Shown piece by piece: positions 39,360 through 49,007 of a DNA stretch of 64,000 bases. Both the position numbers and the translations under genes were made by a program. The number at the start of each line of letters is the position of its first letter. Position 1 is the first letter of the stretch. Below the pieces are notes generated by a model. It saw only the letters and a program-made list of their open reading frames with translations. It was not told where the DNA came from and made no database searches. This DNA is from Sphaerobacter sp. (GTDB lineage Bacteria > Chloroflexota > Chloroflexia > Thermomicrobiales > Thermomicrobiaceae): contig JASBVL010000008.1 of assembly GCA_029961075.1 (NCBI GenBank), forward strand, positions 44,026 through 108,025. The letters are read 5' to 3'.

Positions 39360-39939
39360 TCATTCGCCGACGTATCCCCAGACGAGCCAGACCTTTCCCC
39401 TTGCCGCATCCACCGCATCGACCGTGTGGTTATCGGCGGGCGGCTCGGGACAGTCTGGGCAGCCACCAGCGAAGAAGACGGTGTTCCCGTAATCGATGAT
39501 CCACATCGGGCGGCCCTCGATGTGATCGAGCCTCTCCCCTGATGGCAGGGGATGTTGCGCTCCCCCTCCCAGACGCCGCCTGGCCCCAGCCGACCGAATG
39601 TCGCCAGCCCGTAGAACGTCTGGATGGTCACCGGCTTGCCTTCCCACGTGCCGCCTTTCCCCCACGGCACGCCGAGATCCAAGACGGCTTGCATCGCCTG
39701 CTCTGGTGAGAGGAGCAGGGGCGCGTCGGTGTGAATGAGCGTGACGGCGTTGGCCACGAGCGCGGGCGAAGAGAACGCGTCCCCGACCTGGGGCGTGGAT
39801 GCGCCCAGCGCTGGGAGGGGGCAAGCGGCCTGGGGCTCTCAGTGACAGTTAGTGCTGCTCCTTGCTGCAGGACGTCGAGCGCTGAGGTACTGTCCGGTAG
39901 AAGGACAAAGAGCAGCGCCAGGACTGCAATCGCGCACAC
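39360..39939 (-). pseudogene. Secreted hypothetical protein, broken by two frameshifts
   Basis: Three minus-strand frames each hold one coherent piece. From 39939 (GTG) comes a signal peptide, MCAIAVLALLFVLLPDSTSA, then VLQQGAALTV. A second frame gives VANAVTLIHTDAPLLLSPEQ and AMQAVLDLGVPWGKGGTWEG, to about 39,545. The third frame gives HIEGRPMWIIDYGNTVFFAG, CPDCPEPPADNHTVDAVDAA and GKVWLVWGY to the stop at 39360. Together they make one exported protein of about 190 residues with a CPDC pair. The family is unknown to me. It is the most heavily damaged gene in the window. Confidence 0.65.
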
Positions 39940-40391
39940 ATGACGCTATTGAAGGTTCATGCGGCAGATCCTCATGCCACCGCTCCTTCCGCAGTAGGGG
40001 GATGACCGAAAGCTCGTCAGCGCCACAGGAGAGCGGAGCTTCAACCTGAGGTGGGACTACCACACACCTGGGCAACCAGTTTGCCAATCCGCTGGGGGAA
40101 TCGAAACGAACTGAACCAGATGCAGGTGAGGGAGCAACCGCAACTTCCGGAGGGTCGGTCGCGAGGACGCGCCTGGCGTTGGCATCACTCCACGGCAGCC
40201 GGAGGCGATGGCCTGCGACCCAACCTGTGCCCGTTGCGGTCACCAATCCGCCCGGTGGGCCCTGATCAGGGGCCAGCTCGCGGTTCCTATCTGAGCGAGG
40301 ACTGCAGGAGAGGGGATCAGAAGGCCGATCAGCGACAGGAGGAGGGTCTTAACGCTACTGGAGTGTGACGAATTAGGCTCGTATGCCGCGT

Positions 40392-40448
40392 CGCGTGCCC
40401 GGGGCTTTGAGCCCCGGGCTGACAACGACAAGCCCGCTAACGCGGGCT
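40392..40448. repeat. REP-like double hairpin, copy 1
   Basis: A perfect 10-bp stem (GCCCGGGGCT/AGCCCCGGGC, loop TTG, 40397-40419) is followed by TGACAACGAC and a second perfect stem AGCCCGC-TAAC-GCGGGCT (40431-40448). The first hairpin and its flanks recur inverted at 40976-41014. Confidence 0.75.
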
Positions 40449-40726
40449 GGGGACGGGGCGGCGCGTATACCACGGTCATTCGTCAAAAGGCCATGAGCCG
40501 GATCAGGGTGCCCATGTGCAGTGCGGTGGCCGTAGCCGCCGCTGTCCCCTCCGGAGCGCCGGCATCGCACGGCGCCGCGCCGGCTCCGTCCGAGCGACGA
40601 GGCTGCCCTGAGCCTGCCGAAGGGATCGCTCGCGGGGGCTGCCACCGGGGCGACAGATCCTTCGCTCGCACGGAGCCGATCAGGATGGCGATGCCCTGGC
40701 CGGGGTGGGACTGGTCCCGACCCGCT

Positions 40727-40805
40727 CTCCGGTAGGGGAGGGCCTTGTGCCCTCCCACGCATCGCCGGGCGGTGCTGCGTGGGACAAGCCCCGCCCCTAC
40801 CGGAG
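40727..40805. repeat. Long imperfect palindrome
   Basis: The outer arms CTCCGGTAGGGG and CCCCTACCGGAG are perfect, and pairing continues inward through GGGCCTTGTGCCCTCCCACGC against GCGTGGGACAAGCCCCG with bulges. Such 70-90-base elements are dispersed repeats in Chloroflexota and other genomes and may be mobilised by REP-associated transposases; none is present here. Confidence 0.65.
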
Positions 40806-40975
40806 GCATGGCGTGGGTGGCGGTGGGGACCGGGGCCGAAACGCCAGGTGTGCGTTCCAGAACGGCCCGTCTGGATAACGATGTCGACCGGGCAGGTTCG
40901 GTCGGTCCGCGTGCCTGATCGTGGCTCGTACGCACGGAGACCGGCGCTAACCCACACCAAGCGTTTCAGCCGACT

Positions 40976-41014
40976 GTCGTTGTCAGCCCGGGGCTGGAGG
41001 CCCCGGGGCACGCG
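40976..41014. repeat. REP-like hairpin, copy 2 (inverted relative to copy 1)
   Basis: GTCGTTGTCAGCCCGGGGCT and GCCCCGGGGCACGCG mirror the complement of 40392-40429 with only a few changes in the loop. It ends about 50 bases from the stop codon of the S9 peptidase gene and could also help end that transcript. Confidence 0.72.
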
Positions 41015-41066
41015 CCGCCGTCGGATGCCCGCTGATTCCGCGACGGCGGGCGAGCGCCGCACCGCT

Positions 41067-43040
41067 CTACCCAGCGGCGTCGGCCTGCTCCGCTCGCTCC
41101 ACCCGCTCCGGCCGCAGGTGCCGGTCAAACCACGCGACCACGCGGTCGATCAGGTCGCGCTGGTGCTTGCGCTCCTCGATGCCGTGCCCCTCGCGCGGGT
41201 AGGTGACGAACTGGGTTTCGACCCCCAGGGTCCGGAGCGCTACGTACATCTCCTGCCCCTCGGCCATCGCCACGCGGCGGTCCTCCTCGCCGTGGAGGAT
41301 GAGCGTCGGCGTGGTCACGTTCCGCACATACCGGATCGCCGAGCGCGCGAAGTACGGCTCCGGGTCGTGGTAGGGAGTCGTCTCGAAGTAGGAGAGGTTG
41401 GCGCTCGGGATGTCGCCCAGGCCGTTGTCGCTGATCAGGTTGGGCAGGCCGGCCCCCATCACCGCGGCCTTGAAGCGGTTGGTCTGGGTGACGATCCAGG
41501 AGGTCATGTAGCCGCCCCAGCTCCACCCGCCGACGCCGAGCCGCTCCGGGTCGGCGATGCCGCGGGCGATCAGGGCATCGACGCCCGCCATGATGTCCCG
41601 ATACTCACAGCCGCCGACGTCGCCGAAGAGGGCGTTGGAGTAAGCCGGGCCGCGCCCGGTGCTGCCACGCGGGTTGGGCAGGAGCACGGCGTAGCCGCGG
41701 CCGGCCAGCACGTGCGCCCAGTCGTGCCACGAGGCGGAGAAGTGATTCGACCAGAGCCAGGTCGGCCCGCCGTGGATCTGGACCACGAGGGGGTAGCGCT
41801 GCCCCTCCCGATAGCCGAAGGGCTTGAAGAGGATGCCCTCAACCTCGACGCCCGGGTCACTCTCCCAGCGAATGATCTCCGGCTCACCCAGGGCCGCCGC
41901 TTCGAACTCGGGGTGGAAGTGCGTGCGGCGCCGGAGGACTGCCTGGGATATGTCGTGCAGGTCCGCCACCCACACGTCCGGCGCGTGCCGCGCATCCTCC
42001 CAGACCACCGCCAGCCGCTGCCCCTCGGCGTCCGTCGTCACCCCCGTCGCGATCGTGCCCCACGGCTCGCCGGCCAGCAGCCGGGCGCGCTCGCCCTCCC
42101 AGCTCAGCCGGTAGAGGACCGAGTTGACCCCCTCAAAGGCCAGCAGCAGCAAGCCGTCGCGCCCCAGCGGCCAGAGGCCCTCGCTGGTCCCGTCGTAGCC
42201 GGGCGTCAGGCACTCCGGCTCCCCGCCCGTCACCGGGATGCGGTAGACGTAGTCGCCGTTCACCACCCGCCCGGCACGGGCCCGATAGGCGAGGAACGCG
42301 CCATCCGGGGACCAGACCAGGTGCTCCGCCGCCCCGATCTGGCGGAAGACCGGCGTCGGCTCGCCGCCGGAGCGGGGAATGACCAGGACCTCGGTCTCGC
42401 GGAAGATGTCGTCGATGCGCGGGGTCGCGGTGACGTTGATCGCCAGCCGCTCGCTGTCCGGCGCCCAGGCGTAGCCCCAGACCTGCCGCCCCTCGGGGGA
42501 GACGGCCGACGCCGCCCGCGTCTCCAGGTCGATCACCCAGAGCCGGCGGTACTTATAGTCGGTGTCCCAGACGCGGGCGTCGTCCCGCTCCTCCTTGCGC
42601 TTCTTCTCTTCCTCCGTCTCGGGGTCGGTGAAGAGGACGGCCAGGAAGCGACCGTCGGGCGACCAGGAGAGGTGCTCGAGCTCGCCCTGCTGGTCGAACA
42701 CCCGCTGGGCCTCACCCCCATCGGCCGGCATGACATAGACGCTCTTCTTGCCCCGCTCGGCGCGATCGGAGAGGAAGGCCAGGCGACGGCCGTCGGGGGA
42801 CCAGCGCGGCTCCTCGTCGAGCCACTGCCCGGCGGTGAACTGCCGCGGCTCGCCGTCGTCGAACGGCACGACCCAGATTGCGGCCTCCGGATGCTCCTTC
42901 TCCTGGCTGATCGGGCGCAGGGTGAAGGCCACCCGCTGGCCGTCGGGTGAGATCTGAGGGTCGCTCGGCCGGCGCTGGGTGATCAACTGCTCGGTCGTGA
43001 GCGGCTGAGGACCACGCTGCGGCTGCTCGTCAGCTGCCAC
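41067..43040 (-). CDS. S9-family (acylaminoacyl-type) serine peptidase
   Basis: The 657-residue enzyme has an N-terminal beta-propeller made of WD40/PD40-like repeats (SPDGRRLAFLSDRA, SPDGRFLAVLF and others) and a C-terminal alpha/beta-hydrolase domain. The catalytic triad is visible: Ser in GGWSWGGYMTSW, Asp in LILHGEEDRRV, His in YPREGHGIEERKHQRD. It cleaves peptides that reach the cavity through the propeller. GTG start behind GGAGG. It closes the oligopeptide-transporter gene run, so it probably degrades imported peptides. A related enzyme is encoded at 58292. Confidence 0.94.
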   Translation of the reverse strand: MAADEQPQRGPQPLTTEQLITQRRPSDPQISPDGQRVAFTLRPISQEKEHPEAAIWVVPFDDGEPRQFTAGQWLDEEPRWSPDGRRLAFLSDRAERGKKSVYVMPADGGEAQRVFDQQGELEHLSWSPDGRFLAVLFTDPETEEEKKRKEERDDARVWDTDYKYRRLWVIDLETRAASAVSPEGRQVWGYAWAPDSERLAINVTATPRIDDIFRETEVLVIPRSGGEPTPVFRQIGAAEHLVWSPDGAFLAYRARAGRVVNGDYVYRIPVTGGEPECLTPGYDGTSEGLWPLGRDGLLLLAFEGVNSVLYRLSWEGERARLLAGEPWGTIATGVTTDAEGQRLAVVWEDARHAPDVWVADLHDISQAVLRRRTHFHPEFEAAALGEPEIIRWESDPGVEVEGILFKPFGYREGQRYPLVVQIHGGPTWLWSNHFSASWHDWAHVLAGRGYAVLLPNPRGSTGRGPAYSNALFGDVGGCEYRDIMAGVDALIARGIADPERLGVGGWSWGGYMTSWIVTQTNRFKAAVMGAGLPNLISDNGLGDIPSANLSYFETTPYHDPEPYFARSAIRYVRNVTTPTLILHGEEDRRVAMAEGQEMYVALRTLGVETQFVTYPREGHGIEERKHQRDLIDRVVAWFDRHLRPERVERAEQADAAG

Positions 43041-43088
43041 GCATCACACCTCCATCTCAGCGGCCGGCGCGCGGGCCGACCGCCAGGA

Positions 43089-43994
43089 CTACCACTCCGT
43101 GAACGGGTCGAGCGCGTCGCGCAGCCCGTCCCCGATGAAGTTGACGGCGAGGATCGCCAGGACCAGCACCGCCCCCGGGGCGACCGGGAGCAGTGGCACC
43201 TGAATATAGTAGTTCGCCGCGCCGGTGAGCATGTTGCCCCAGGTCGGCACGTTGGGGGGCACGCCGAAGCCCAGGAAGTCGAGCGTGGCCTCGGCGATCA
43301 TGTTGTAGGCCATCGACAGCGTGGTCGAGACGATGATCGCGGCCACCACATTGGGCAGGAGGTGCTGGACGATGATCCGCCCGCTGCTCGCGCCGATGGC
43401 CCGCGCGGCGTCGATGAACTCCAGCTCCTTGAGGGCCAGGATCTCCCCCCGGATCACGCGGGCCAGCCACATCCAGCCGAAGAGGCCCAGGAAGAGGACC
43501 ACGTTCGCGACCGAGGCCGGCACGATGGTGAACAGGACCAGCAGGAAGAAGAGCGCCGGGAACGCCAGCATCAGGTCGATGAAGCGCATGAGTGCCGCGT
43601 CGACCCAGCCGCCGTAGAACCCGGCCACCGCGCCGACCACGACGCCGAGCAGGCTGGAGATCAGCGCGGCGGCCAGCCCCACCGCGAGGGAGACCCGCCC
43701 GCCGTACATCACCCGCGTCAGCACGTCGCGGCCCAGCTCGTCGGTTCCCAGCCAATGGGCGCGCGAGGGGGGCGCGGTGATGTTGAAAAGGTCCTGCTCG
43801 TCCGGTCCGTAGGGGGCGATCACGGGCGCCGCGACCGCCATCAGGGTGAGCAGCCCGAGGAGCACCAGGCCGAGCATGGCGAGCCGGTGGCGGCGGAAGC
43901 GTTCCCAGGCGATGCGGGCGTGGCTGCGGCCCGCACGGTCACGGCCCGCGAACGCGCGCGCCGACGGGCGACTCTCGATTCGGGTCCCCTCCAT
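43089..43994 (-). CDS. Peptide ABC transporter permease, DppC/OppC type
   Basis: The 301-residue protein has six membrane helices plus an N-terminal OppC_N helix (AWERFRRHRLAMLGLVLLGL). GTDELGRDVLTRVMYGGRVS and the EAA loop LKELEFIDAARAIGASSGRI contact the ATPase subunits. It pairs with the DppB-type gene 12 bases upstream. The genes for the ATP-binding subunits are not in this window. Confidence 0.93.
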   Translation of the reverse strand: MEGTRIESRPSARAFAGRDRAGRSHARIAWERFRRHRLAMLGLVLLGLLTLMAVAAPVIAPYGPDEQDLFNITAPPSRAHWLGTDELGRDVLTRVMYGGRVSLAVGLAAALISSLLGVVVGAVAGFYGGWVDAALMRFIDLMLAFPALFFLLVLFTIVPASVANVVLFLGLFGWMWLARVIRGEILALKELEFIDAARAIGASSGRIIVQHLLPNVVAAIIVSTTLSMAYNMIAEATLDFLGFGVPPNVPTWGNMLTGAANYYIQVPLLPVAPGAVLVLAILAVNFIGDGLRDALDPFTEW

Positions 43995-44006
43995 GCCGTA
44001 TGCCCC

Positions 44007-44957
44007 TTAGCCGTACTTAATCCGCGGGTCGAGGATGGCGTACAGCAGGTCGGCGACGAGATTGCCCAGGATGATGGCGAACGCGGAGAGGACCAGGATC
44101 CCCATCTGCACCGGGTAGTCCCGCGCCGCGAGCGAGTCGTAGAAGAGCCGCCCCATCCCGGGCCAGGCGAAGACTGTCTCGGTCACCACCGCCCCGACCG
44201 CATAGAGGGGGATGTCAATGCCGACGACGGTGACGAAGGGGATGAGCGCATTCCGCAGCGCGTGCCGCAGCAGGACCACGCGCTCCCGCACGCCCTTCGC
44301 CCGTGCCGTGCGGATGTAGTCCTTGTGGATCACCTCGAGCAGCGACGAGCGGACGTAGCGGCTCCAGCCGGCGATGCTGCCAATGCCAAGGGTGAAGGCC
44401 GGCAGCACCAGGTGCTTCAGGAGGTCCAGCGCGCCGGTCTCCCCGGTCGCGTGCATGCCCGCGGTCGGCAGGACGCCGAGCCGCACGCCGAAGAAGAGCT
44501 GCAGCATCAGACCGAACCAGAAGACCGGCATGGCCAGGCCGAAGAACGCGACGGCATTGACGGCGTGGTCGAACAGGCTGTACTGGCGTACCGCCGCCAG
44601 GACGCCGAAGGCGAGGGCCAGCACCAGGGCCAGACCGAGGCCGGCGCCCACGAGGATGAGGGTGTTCGGCAGGCGCTCCAGGATGATGCGGGTGACGGGG
44701 CGATTCTGCACGTAGGAAGTCCCCAGGTCCCCGCGCAGCAGGTTCTTCAGCCAGTGCAGGTACTGCACCGGCACCGGCTTATCGAGGCCCATGTTGCGCC
44801 GGATCGCGGCGAGCTGCTCGTCGCTCATCCGGCCGTTCCGCGCGAACATGGCGTCCGGGCCGCCGGGCGCCAGCTGCATGAAGACGAAGGAGATCACCGA
44901 GATCCCGAGGATCAGCGGAATTGCCCCGAGCAGGCGCTGGGCAGTGTAGCGCAGCAC
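44007..44957 (-). CDS. Peptide ABC transporter permease, DppB/OppB type
   Basis: The 316-residue protein starts MLRYTAQRLLGAIPLILGIS and contains GDLGTSYVQNRPVTRIILER. The EAA loop HKDYIRTARAKGVRERVVLL is typical of OppB/DppB. Six membrane helices. Together with the DppC-type protein it forms the channel through which a substrate-binding lipoprotein delivers peptides. Confidence 0.94.
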   Translation of the reverse strand: MLRYTAQRLLGAIPLILGISVISFVFMQLAPGGPDAMFARNGRMSDEQLAAIRRNMGLDKPVPVQYLHWLKNLLRGDLGTSYVQNRPVTRIILERLPNTLILVGAGLGLALVLALAFGVLAAVRQYSLFDHAVNAVAFFGLAMPVFWFGLMLQLFFGVRLGVLPTAGMHATGETGALDLLKHLVLPAFTLGIGSIAGWSRYVRSSLLEVIHKDYIRTARAKGVRERVVLLRHALRNALIPFVTVVGIDIPLYAVGAVVTETVFAWPGMGRLFYDSLAARDYPVQMGILVLSAFAIILGNLVADLLYAILDPRIKYG

Positions 44958-45006
44958 GGGCGGTTCCGTCCTTCCTACCCTGGGCGGAGGCGCACCCCAG
45001 CGGGCG

Positions 45007-45039
45007 GGGCCGGGGGCGGGCGACGCCCGCCCCCGGCCC
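45007..45039. other. 15-bp perfect-stem hairpin between binding-protein and permease genes
   Basis: GGGCCGGGGGCGGGC and its exact complement flank a GAC loop in the 103-base gap. Hairpins at this place often stabilise the upstream mRNA or partly stop transcription, letting cells make more binding protein than permease. Confidence 0.6.
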
Positions 45040-45060
45040 AGTGCCTGGACCGCCTACATC

Positions 45061-46790
45061 TCACGCGCGGTAAGCCCACTCATGCACATTGTGGAAGAGC
45101 GGCGTGAAGGCGTTGGGCTTGAACCCTTGCAGGCGCTTGGGACTGACGAAGATCAGCTTGTTCCAGTAGATGAAGATCACCGGCACGTACTCGTGGAGCA
45201 GCTCCTGGATCTGCCAGTAGATCTTCTTGCGCTCCTCCTGGTCGATGGTGGCCACGCCACGCTCGGTGAGCTCGTCGATCTGGTCCTGCATGTCGTAGGG
45301 GTGGAAGTAGGCCGGGAGGTTGCCGCCGGAGCCGGTGGGCGAGTCCGGGATCTGGCTACTGTGCCAGTAGAAGCTGTCGTCCGGGTCGTTGCCGTTGAAC
45401 CAGGAGTAGCCGCAGGCGGTCGGCGTCTCGGTGAACTGGTAGCCCTCCGGGCCCCAGAGGGTCTTGATGTCCTGGAACTTCAGGTCGGCCTGGACCCCGA
45501 TCTGCTTCCACGACGCGGCGATGACCTGGAGGATCTGCTGGTTTTGCTGATCGCCGGCGATGCCCCACAGCTCGAGCTGCATCCGCTTGCCGTCCTTCTG
45601 GCGGATGCCGTCCGGCCCCGGCGTCCAGCCGGCCTCGTCGAGCAGCTTCTTGGCCTGCTCCAGATCGTACGGCCGTGGCTTGATATTGGGGTTGTAGGCC
45701 CAGGAGATCGGCGCGACGTCCGCCACCGAGATGGTGGCATGGCCCTTCAGGATCTTGTCGATGATGTCCTGCTTGGGCGTGGCGAAGTCGAGCGCCTGGC
45801 GGACCGGCTTCTCCATCAAGAAGTCGATGTTCTTCAGGTCGAGGTGGAACCACGCCTGGCTGTCGGTCTCGATCACCTGCTTGTCTTCGATCGCCTGGTA
45901 CGTGTCGAACTGCTGCGCGTCGACATAGGCCGCGAGATCGGCCTCCCCCGACTTGAGCTGCACCGCGATGGTGTTCGAGTTTGGGACGAACTTGCAGACG
46001 ATCTGCTCCAGCTTCGGCGCCCCCTGCCAGTAGTCCGCGTTTGCCTGGGCCGTGATGTGGTCGCCGGAGGCCCACTCGACGAAGCGGAACGGCCCGGTAC
46101 CGAAGGGCTCGCGGCCGAACTCCTCCTTGAAGCTCTGAATCCCCTTGGCCAGGGCGCTGGCCGGCGCGATGTAGGCGCCGCCAACGTTGGCGATGAAGGG
46201 CGCGTAGACCTGGTCGAGGGAGAAGACCACGGTGTGGTCGTCGGGGGTCTCGGCGCCGGTGATCTTGTCCCAGCCCTGTTGACTGAAGGCCCCGAAATCG
46301 GGGTTCATGATCATGTTGTAGGACTCGACCACGTCCTGCGCCGTGAAGTCACTGCCGTCGTGCCACTTCACCCCGGTCCGCAACGTGAAGGTGTAGGTCA
46401 ACCCGTCGGCCGCGGCCTCGTACGACTCGGCCAGCCGCGGGCCGTACTGCCCCTGGTCGTCCGCCTCGAGCAGGCTCTCCATGAACAGCGAGAGGATGTC
46501 AAAGCCGACCACGAGCTGCGTGAGGTAGGGGTTCAGGGTCTCCGGCTCCTCGGCGGTGACATAGGTGAGCGTCCCGCCCTGGCGCGTCTCACCGGCGGGG
46601 GCGGTGCCGCGGCACCTTGCCGGTCCCCACCCAAGGTAGTCGGGCTGGCCTCGCTGCCCCCACCGCAAGCCGCCAGCATGCCGCTGCCAGCGGCGGCCAC
46701 AGTTGCCCCCATCAGGGCCAGGAAGCGGCGGCGCGACCACCCCGGCTGGCGGCCTTCGGACAGCGTCGGGTGCTTAGGTGCGCGTCCCAT
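45061..46790 (-). pseudogene. Peptide ABC transporter solute-binding lipoprotein (SBP family 5), frameshifted near N-terminus
   Basis: From the ATG at 46790 (behind GAGGAG) the frame gives a Tat/lipoprotein signal: WSRRRFLALMGATVAAAG then SGMLAACGG with the lipobox Cys, and SEASPTTLGGDRQG. It then loses sense. The adjacent frame begins GTAPAGETRQGGTLTYVTAE and continues through the whole SBP_bac_5 domain (TFTLRTGVKWHDGSDFTAQD, EPFGTGPFRFVEWASG) to 45061. A small indel at about 46,600-46,640 separates signal and mature protein, so the protein would not be exported as written. Otherwise complete and conserved, which raises the chance of a sequence error. Confidence 0.88.
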
Positions 46791-46996
46791 CAATCTCCTC
46801 ACTCCTCGTCAGACACGCTCGATGCGCGCGATCCGCTGGAGCCATCGTCCAGCAGGGGCGTCCGAAACGCCGCTCATTCGCGAACTCTCGGATAACGCAG
46901 CGCGCATGCTAACCCGCCGAGGCGCGGCTGTCAATGCGCGCTGGGACGCGACCGCCCGGGACGAGCGACAGCGGGCCGGCGGGCGTGGCGCGGCGG

Positions 46997-47641
46997 CTAC
47001 AGCCAGCCGTGGCGGCTGGCGATCATCACCGCTTCCAGGCGATTGCGCGCCTCCAGGCGGCGGAGGATCTCCTGCACGTAGCCCTTGACCGTGTGCTCGC
47101 TCAAGAAGAGCCGCTCGGCGATCTCCCGGTTGGTGAAGCCCTGCGCGATCAACTGGAGCACGTTCACCTGATGCGGCGCGAGCCCGTGCGCCGGGCGGGC
47201 TTCGCCGGTGCGCAGCCGGTGCAGCACGGCGCCCGCCACCCGCGAGTCAATGACCGTTTCGCCCCGCGCCACGGCCTTCAGGCTGCGCTTCAGGTCGAAG
47301 TCGACGATGTCCTTGAGCACATAGCCCTGCGCACCGGCGAGCAGGCACTCGTGCACCAGGTCGTCGTCGCCGAAGGCACTGAGGATGAGGACCCGCGTCC
47401 CGGGCACCCGCTCGCGGATCTGCCGGCACACCTGCGCCCCGCCGATGCCTGGCAGGCGCACGTCGAGCAGCACGACGTCGGGGTGGGTGACCTCCACCAT
47501 CGCGACGCCGCTCGGCCCGTCGGCGGCCTCACCGACGACGGCAAACTCGGGATCGCCGGCCAGGATGTGCATCAACCCGCTGCGCACGATCTCGTGGTCG
47601 TCGATCATGCAGACCCGCAGGGGCGTCACAAGCGCGCTCAT
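46997..47641 (-). CDS. NarL/LuxR-family response regulator
   Basis: The 214-residue protein has a receiver domain (VCMIDDHEIVRSGL, phospho-acceptor Asp in VVLLDVRLPG, Lys in YVLKDI) and a C-terminal LuxR-type helix-turn-helix (LAPHQVNVLQLIAQGFTNRE, LSEHTVKGYVQEIL). It overlaps the kinase gene by four bases (ATGA). Targets are not visible. Confidence 0.95.
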   Translation of the reverse strand: MSALVTPLRVCMIDDHEIVRSGLMHILAGDPEFAVVGEAADGPSGVAMVEVTHPDVVLLDVRLPGIGGAQVCRQIRERVPGTRVLILSAFGDDDLVHECLLAGAQGYVLKDIVDFDLKRSLKAVARGETVIDSRVAGAVLHRLRTGEARPAHGLAPHQVNVLQLIAQGFTNREIAERLFLSEHTVKGYVQEILRRLEARNRLEAVMIASRHGWL

Positions 47642-48888
47642 GCCTCACCTCCCTCCACCAGCAGCGGGACGGTCGCCCGCACCACCAGCCCGCCGTCGTC
47701 GGCGTTGCGCAGGGCCAACCGCCCGCCGACCGCCTCCAGCCGGCGCTGCATGGCCCTCAGTCCAAAGGTCCCCGGCTTCGCCCGCTCGCGGTCGAGCGCC
47801 CGCGGGAGTCCCACCCCGTTGTCCTGCACCACGAGCGTGACCTGCTCCGGCTCGAAGCGCAGGCTGACGATGGCGAGGGTCGCGCCGGAGTGCCGCTGCA
47901 CGTTGCGCAGCGCCTCCGCGGCGACCCGGCTCAGCGCTTCCTCGACGGCGACCGGCAGGCGACGGGGCTGCCCGTCCACGATCAGGTCGATCCGGGGGCC
48001 GCTGACGCACGTGGCGCCGGCGACCGCCTCGCGCAGCTTGGCAACCAGCCCGCGCGGCGGTCCCTCCTCGGCGGCGAGGTCGTAGACGGCCCGGCGGATC
48101 TCCGCGGCGCCGCGGGCAGCGAGGTCGCGCACGCGGTCGAGGGTAGCGCGCACCTCCCCCGGCGGCGTGCGCTCCCGGCACCAGGTGGCGGCCATCCCGA
48201 TGCTGAACATGATCTGCGCCACCCGGTCGTGCAACTCCTCAGCGATGCGGTGGCGCTCCTGGTGCAGCATGGCCTGCACCTCGGCGGCGTCCAGGCGCGC
48301 GTGGAGCGCGCGCAGGTCGGCGATCATGGTCTGCTGCCGCTCGTAGAGCCGGGCGTTGTCGATGGCCACCGCCACCTGCGCGGCGAAGGTCGCCAGGAGC
48401 CGCTGATGGTCCGGCCCGTAGCCGCCGGGCCGGTTCGCGACCCCGAGCATGCCGATCGTCTCCTCCCGCACCTTGAGCGGCACGCCGAGGAAAGTGCGGA
48501 CCGGCGGGTGGCCGCGCGGCACGCCGCGCCGCCCCGGGTCGTGCGCCACATCGTTGGAGATGGTCGGCGCGCCATCGAGGATCGTCACGCCGAGGATCGT
48601 GCGCCGGATCGGGATGCGCCGGAAGCGCTCCCAGAAGTCGGGGCGATCGGGGACGAAGCCGCGGACCGCCGCGACCTGCATCTCCCCGGATGCCTCGGCC
48701 AGCCCGACGAAGCCGAACTCCGACTGGGTGAGCTGCAGGCAGTAGCCGAGGGCGCGATCCATGACCTGATCGACTTGGCGCAGGCCGGAGATCTCCACCG
48801 ACATGGCATACAAGGACTCGAGCTGGTGCCGCCAGCCGGCATCGTCGCCCGGGGTGGTCGCCGCATCGGACCGGGGGTCTGCGCCCAT
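47638..48888 (-). CDS. GAF-domain sensor histidine kinase (NarX/DegS-type)
   Basis: The 416-residue protein is soluble: no membrane segment is seen. A GAF domain (about 25-190: LESLYAMSVEISGLRQVDQV ... PVRTFLGVPLKVREETIGML) precedes a HisKA_3 dimerisation helix with the phospho-His in HRIAEELHDRVAQIMFSIG. The HATPase domain has LRNVQRHSGAT (N box) and DNGVGLP, GTFGLRAMQRR (G boxes). The GAF ligand is unknown; redox or haem-type sensing is known in relatives but not shown here. Confidence 0.93.
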   Translation of the reverse strand: MGADPRSDAATTPGDDAGWRHQLESLYAMSVEISGLRQVDQVMDRALGYCLQLTQSEFGFVGLAEASGEMQVAAVRGFVPDRPDFWERFRRIPIRRTILGVTILDGAPTISNDVAHDPGRRGVPRGHPPVRTFLGVPLKVREETIGMLGVANRPGGYGPDHQRLLATFAAQVAVAIDNARLYERQQTMIADLRALHARLDAAEVQAMLHQERHRIAEELHDRVAQIMFSIGMAATWCRERTPPGEVRATLDRVRDLAARGAAEIRRAVYDLAAEEGPPRGLVAKLREAVAGATCVSGPRIDLIVDGQPRRLPVAVEEALSRVAAEALRNVQRHSGATLAIVSLRFEPEQVTLVVQDNGVGLPRALDRERAKPGTFGLRAMQRRLEAVGGRLALRNADDGGLVVRATVPLLVEGGEA

Positions 48889-49007
48889 GACGCGCCTCCG
48901 CCCACTACCGCCCGCCCACAGCGGGGCTGACGCCTATGGCTTGCCGCAGGTGATGCCAATGTAGCACATCGGCGCACGCGTGACGCAGTGGGGAGTCCGC
49001 GTCGCGG

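Larger units (their letters stand above)
39940..41066. other. Intergenic repeat region
   Basis: No gene is supported over 1.1 kb. The region holds two inverted copies of one hairpin element (40392-40448 and 40976-41014) and a long imperfect palindrome (40727-40805). It also has a CTGAGCCTGCCGAAGGG stretch (40610-40626), a sequence type that recurs in many environmental genomes as a dispersed repeat. The lower-G+C part at 39,900-40,360 shows no features. Confidence 0.6.

Noticed and set aside
40779..42950. 723-codon open frame antisense to the S9 peptidase
   Set aside because: Shadow of a G/C-rich gene; no family motif, while the minus strand has the full propeller and catalytic triad.
45082..47088. 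668-codon plus-strand open frame over the solute-binding protein gene
   Set aside because: Antisense shadow; the minus strand encodes the conserved SBP_bac_5 domain.
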